Positions 7,807-10,363 of a stretch of DNA of 10,363 nt are shown here, one piece after another. Numbering within the stretch: position 1 is the stretch's first letter; each line of letters begins with the position of its first letter. The notes below the pieces were generated by a model. That model was given only the letters and a program-made list of their open reading frames with translations. It made no database searches and had not been told where the DNA came from. The position numbers and the translations under genes were made by a program. The stretch comes from Spirogloea muscicola. Taxonomy: Eukaryota; Streptophyta; Zygnematophyceae; Spirogloeales; Spirogloeaceae. The stretch lies in assembly GCA_009602725.1 (NCBI GenBank), contig WELB01000007.1:208991-219353 (forward strand). The letters run 5' to 3'.

Positions 7807-8252
7807 AGCGTCGAATGTCAGTTGGTCTGCCAAGGCAATTCCTTGCAGACCACCTCCTTAGAAGTTCTGAGTAGAGCAGAACTGAAAAGGCTTTTGCTAC
7901 AGGCAGAGCCGAAGTGTGATCTGCTTTCTTGTACACAGATCGACCTGGATGTGGAGTAGCTCTCCTTGTCCGTACATGACAGAGTAAGGGGATGCAGACA
8001 TCAGGATCTTAGCACTAGTAGAGTGTACAACAGGCAAGATTTGGTGCTTTATTTAGAAAGCTCAGGCAGTGCAATCTGCAGCTTTTGTAGGCCTTGATCT
8101 AGGCAGATCAATGCTAGATAGATTAGTATCTCCCTCTCAGCAATTCAATTCATTGGCTCTCAATCACTGCCAGCAGGCTTCTCCTCTGCAGCCCCTGCGT
8201 GGCAGCCGTGGGCCAGCCATCAGAAGGTGATCCACTTTAGGGTTGTCACCTC
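7807..8252. other. Tail-to-tail spacer after the acyltransferase
   Basis: No gene is seen. The stretch would hold the acyltransferase 3' UTR on the plus strand, and the 3' flank of the candidate minus-strand gene ending at 8253. No AATAAA was found on the plus strand close to the acyltransferase stop. A TTTTGTA motif near 8080 resembles a far-upstream polyadenylation element but is weak evidence. Confidence 0.4.
8048..8053 (-). promoter_or_regulatory. Possible polyadenylation signal AATAAA
   Basis: TTTATT on the plus strand reads AATAAA on the minus strand, about 200 bases downstream of the proposed stop (8253-8255) of the unidentified minus-strand gene. The spacing is plausible for a 3' UTR, but the motif is short. 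Confidence 0.25.
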
Positions 8253-9353
8253 CTAGGCACCAAAGTGTTCTGCAAGAATTCTGACCATTCGTGCAGAAAA
8301 CATGACCACTGTGACCTCAGGGTTTATTTTATACGAGATGCAGTGCTGCAGCAGTGCCCAAGCCCATGAATGGCCCATGATTACTCAGTGCCTTTTATGT
8401 CACAAGCACGAGCCACTGCCGGATGGGTCTGACATAGTACAGGAGGGAATATTGCACACTGAACTGTAGGATTTCACATCTGCTTCGGCTTCTCTTCGGC
8501 TTGTCCTGACCAATACATGTTTGGACCTTTTCACCCTCATGTGCTCGTGAGGAAGACTACCCCTCTCTCAGATCTGGTATGACAAAGATGTATAATCTGA
8601 CAGATGTTTTGTTTGTCGACTCTTAGGGGTCTTGTGCCGTCAATATACAGCAAAACGTATCCTGTCAATCTGATGCTCGACAGACCAGTCGAGATTTGTG
8701 AAGGGGCATGACTGCAGCTTGAGAAAGGACGGGTAAGCAGCTGTAGAAAGCTGGAGTACATTCTGTGCTTGGAATTCACAGCAGAGACATTGTGACAGGC
8801 AAGGTTTGCTCATTTTGCAGTAATAGTGGCTGCTTATGTCGCCTCACATATGTCCTCAAAGAGCGGAAGTTGACTCCGTATCAAAGGTTTTTGGCGGTTT
8901 GTTCGACCACACCAGCATGGCTGCTCAGATGAACTGGGCGCTTCTGGAGCATTGCAGAGCGCTCAATTCTATCACCTTATGCTGCACTGCACCGTTAAGA
9001 AGGCCGACTTGCTGACCACATCTTTTCCAGAAAAAGCATCGGCATAACAGCAGATGCTACTTGCTTGCCTTACTATGTGGCAGGTTAATTGGGTTACCTG
9101 CAGTGTGGCTCTGGAAGAGTGTGTGACTTCATGAATACTTGTACATATATGGCAGGCCACCTTCTGAGGTGTGGATAGCGGGTCGTCCAGCAAGCAGTTT
9201 ACAAGCTCTTGCAGCTCTGCACTGATCAGCTCGTTTGACTCCTGTTCATACCGTTTTAAGAAGGTGCTGAGCATTGAAGAGGCATTTCTGTGTGACCGTG
9301 TCTTTGTGTCCCATAGCGTGGCTCGACAGCGGCTCTCGGTGTCAGAATTCGCT
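8253..9353 (-). CDS. Unidentified gene, several exon-like blocks
   Basis: I do not recognise this gene. Three open blocks have splice-compatible ends on the minus strand. Block 1, 9353-9098, has 85 codons after a pyrimidine-rich CAACAG acceptor and ends CAG before GTAACC. Its translation is mixed and helical-looking (it includes FLKRYEQESNELISAELQEL). Block 2, 8762-8649, has 38 codons, phase 0 at both ends, after a CACAG acceptor and before GTATAT; it includes NLDWSVEHQIDRIRFA. Block 3, 8345-8253, starts after CTGCAG and ends in a TAG stop; it includes NPEVTVVMFSARMVRILAEH. A 12-codon block at 9011-8976 and an open stretch around 8505-8395 could be further exons. Composition is unlike the GC-rich chance frames elsewhere, and phase 0 junctions match the other two genes. 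The 5' part would lie beyond 9353. The exon set is uncertain, and any block could be chance. Confidence 0.38.
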
Positions 9354-10159
9354 CTGTTGTGAAGAATATGCCACTCATGGTAAGCTCACATTTACTGTAT
9401 GCTAAACACAAGCCCCTGAGCTTCAAGTTCTTTCCTTGTCTATCAGGCACTCTTGCAGATTCGTGCAGATGTTGTGGGCTGGCCCAGTTGCGACCAATGC
9501 TTAGATCTCAATCTACTGCATCGATATCTTCTGATAGCAACACAATCTTCCTCTATATACCAGTTGTCAAAAAAAAGCGCGCATAAAGCGCGCCCAGCAC
9601 GCTGACGAAAGCCAAAGAAGGATGTGCAAAGCGTAGGAGCGCTGCAGCTTTAGCGAAAGCAGCATTGTGTGAAGCCCAACTAACGCCGACGGAATGCTAG
9701 TGTGCCCCACGCTGCCACTCTGGCTGTCTGGTCTATAGGCGACAGGATAGCGCACGTCAAGCTGACCATGGTGGGGCCGGGGAGTACCGACGAGTCGGCG
9801 CCCGACCCGGCCGGCGCCAAGACGATTGGACCACGTCCGCTGCCCAATCGACCACCGCCCAGGGTAGTCGGCCAACCCGCCCCGGCCACGAGCCCCCCAC
9901 CGTATGCCGTGCAGCCCGACTGTACGGCGGCAGCGCGGCTCCTTGGTCCGAGCTTGCCGTGGGCGCGGCGCTCTGGCCATGCCCTTCTCTTCTCATGGAA
10001 GCGTCTTTCGTCGCGCTCATTCTTTTTTGCTTCCCGGCAGCTAGTCTGTCGGATCTGAGGCTCCTCACTCGTACTTATTGAGTGATCCATCCTCCCCCTG
10101 TTTTACCATTGCATCCTCAGGCCCCTTTGTAGCTGCTCACCGCTCTTAGGCCCCTCTGA
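9354..10159. other. Region with no supported gene; GC-rich in its second half
   Basis: From 9354 to about 9545 composition is average. One minus-strand frame stays open from about 9500 to 9256, overlapping the first block of the unidentified gene in another frame, so it may include an upstream exon. A direct repeat of AAGCGCGC lies near 9578-9596. From about 9700 to 10000 the sequence is GC-rich with many short inverted matches. The overlapping long frames there on both strands are compositional. This could be the promoter or first-exon region of a minus-strand gene, but no motif proves it. Confidence 0.35.
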
Positions 10160-10234
10160 AATGACAAGCACACAAGAAAAAACAAAGCAGCTACTAACCA
10201 CTCAGTAACCCCTGCTAAGCAGGCGCAGGTCGGA
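10160..10234 (+). repeat. Direct repeat, copy B (75 bases)
   Basis: This is the second copy of the element at 549-624, one base shorter in a C run. Read on the minus strand, both copies carry the same short open stretch (SDLRLLSRG) followed by GTTACT and later GTTAGT, and copy B then continues into TTTCAG. The repeat could therefore derive from an exon-intron junction, but this is speculative. Confidence 0.85.
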
Positions 10235-10363
10235 GAGGCTATGCTCCTGGAAGTATGTCCCCTGGCCAGAGCCAGAGGCAGCAGCAAGGGCTCGGCCAGC
10301 ACGCAGGTGCAGCGCACGGGCCATGGACCCCTGCAGCGAGACGGCCAGGCGCATGCGATACAC
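10235..10363 (-). other. Open frame running off the window edge
   Basis: On the minus strand a frame is open from the window end (10363) to a TGA at 10202-10204, 53 codons, continuing into direct repeat copy B. It could be a partial exon of a gene lying mainly outside the window, possibly the same as the unidentified minus-strand gene. The translation (with MRLAVSLQGSMARALHLRAG) is Ala/Leu/Arg-rich, matches no family I know, and may be chance in GC-rich DNA. Confidence 0.2.

Noticed and set aside
8649-8762. COMM domain in the second block of the unidentified gene
   Set aside because: The NLDWSVE segment resembles the start of a COMM domain, but the downstream block does not fit the rest of that domain.
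9680-10090. Overlapping minus- and plus-strand open frames of over 100 codons
   Set aside because: Three frames are open at once over the same GC-rich stretch, which points to composition rather than coding.
549-10234. LTR retrotransposon bounded by the direct repeats
   Set aside because: The repeats are only 76 bases, there is no reverse transcriptase, integrase or primer-binding site, and ordinary cellular genes lie between.

Overview
This is a nuclear eukaryotic window, most likely from the green plant lineage (a plant or a green alga). Two genes can be read exon by exon with GT-AG introns, and one of them is a plant-type, apparently plastid-targeted homoserine kinase. A cytosolic-type tRNA-Ala(AGC) gene lies between them. 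First exons and 5' flanks are very GC-rich and low in complexity, while introns are of mixed composition and short (about 150 to 675 bases). I cannot name the genus. Interrupted homoserine kinase coding, against the single-exon Arabidopsis gene I recall, argues mildly for an alga or an early-diverging plant, but this is inference.

Layout. Positions 1-1785 hold GC-rich, homopolymer-rich sequence with dispersed repeats and at most a doubtful coding exon. Positions 1786-4395 (minus) are homoserine kinase in five exons, with an Ala-rich N-terminal extension and one unresolved base (N) that breaks the frame of that extension. Positions 4428-4500 (plus) are a complete tRNA-Ala gene only 32 bases upstream of the kinase start codon. 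Positions 4501-5354 are a long GC-rich leader or intergenic stretch with two repeat copies. Positions 5355-7806 (plus) are a seven-exon DHHC-type protein S-acyltransferase resembling Arabidopsis PAT15/PAT16. Positions 8253-9353 (minus) contain several exon-like blocks with compatible splice sites, from a gene I do not recognise. Positions 9354-10363 are mostly GC-rich non-coding sequence and include a second copy of a 76-base direct repeat first seen at 549.

The kinase and the acyltransferase are divergently arranged around the tRNA gene. Their functions (threonine/methionine branch of aspartate-family amino-acid synthesis; membrane-bound protein palmitoylation) are unrelated, so the arrangement implies no joint pathway. 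No retrotransposon, transposase, CRISPR, phage or cluster-type system was found. The unusual points are gene-structural: the intron-split kinase, the N that probably marks a spurious base, the tRNA inside the kinase promoter, a predicted GC-AG intron, a missing proline in the DPG motif, a perfect palindrome in an intron, dispersed repeats, and an unidentified third gene.
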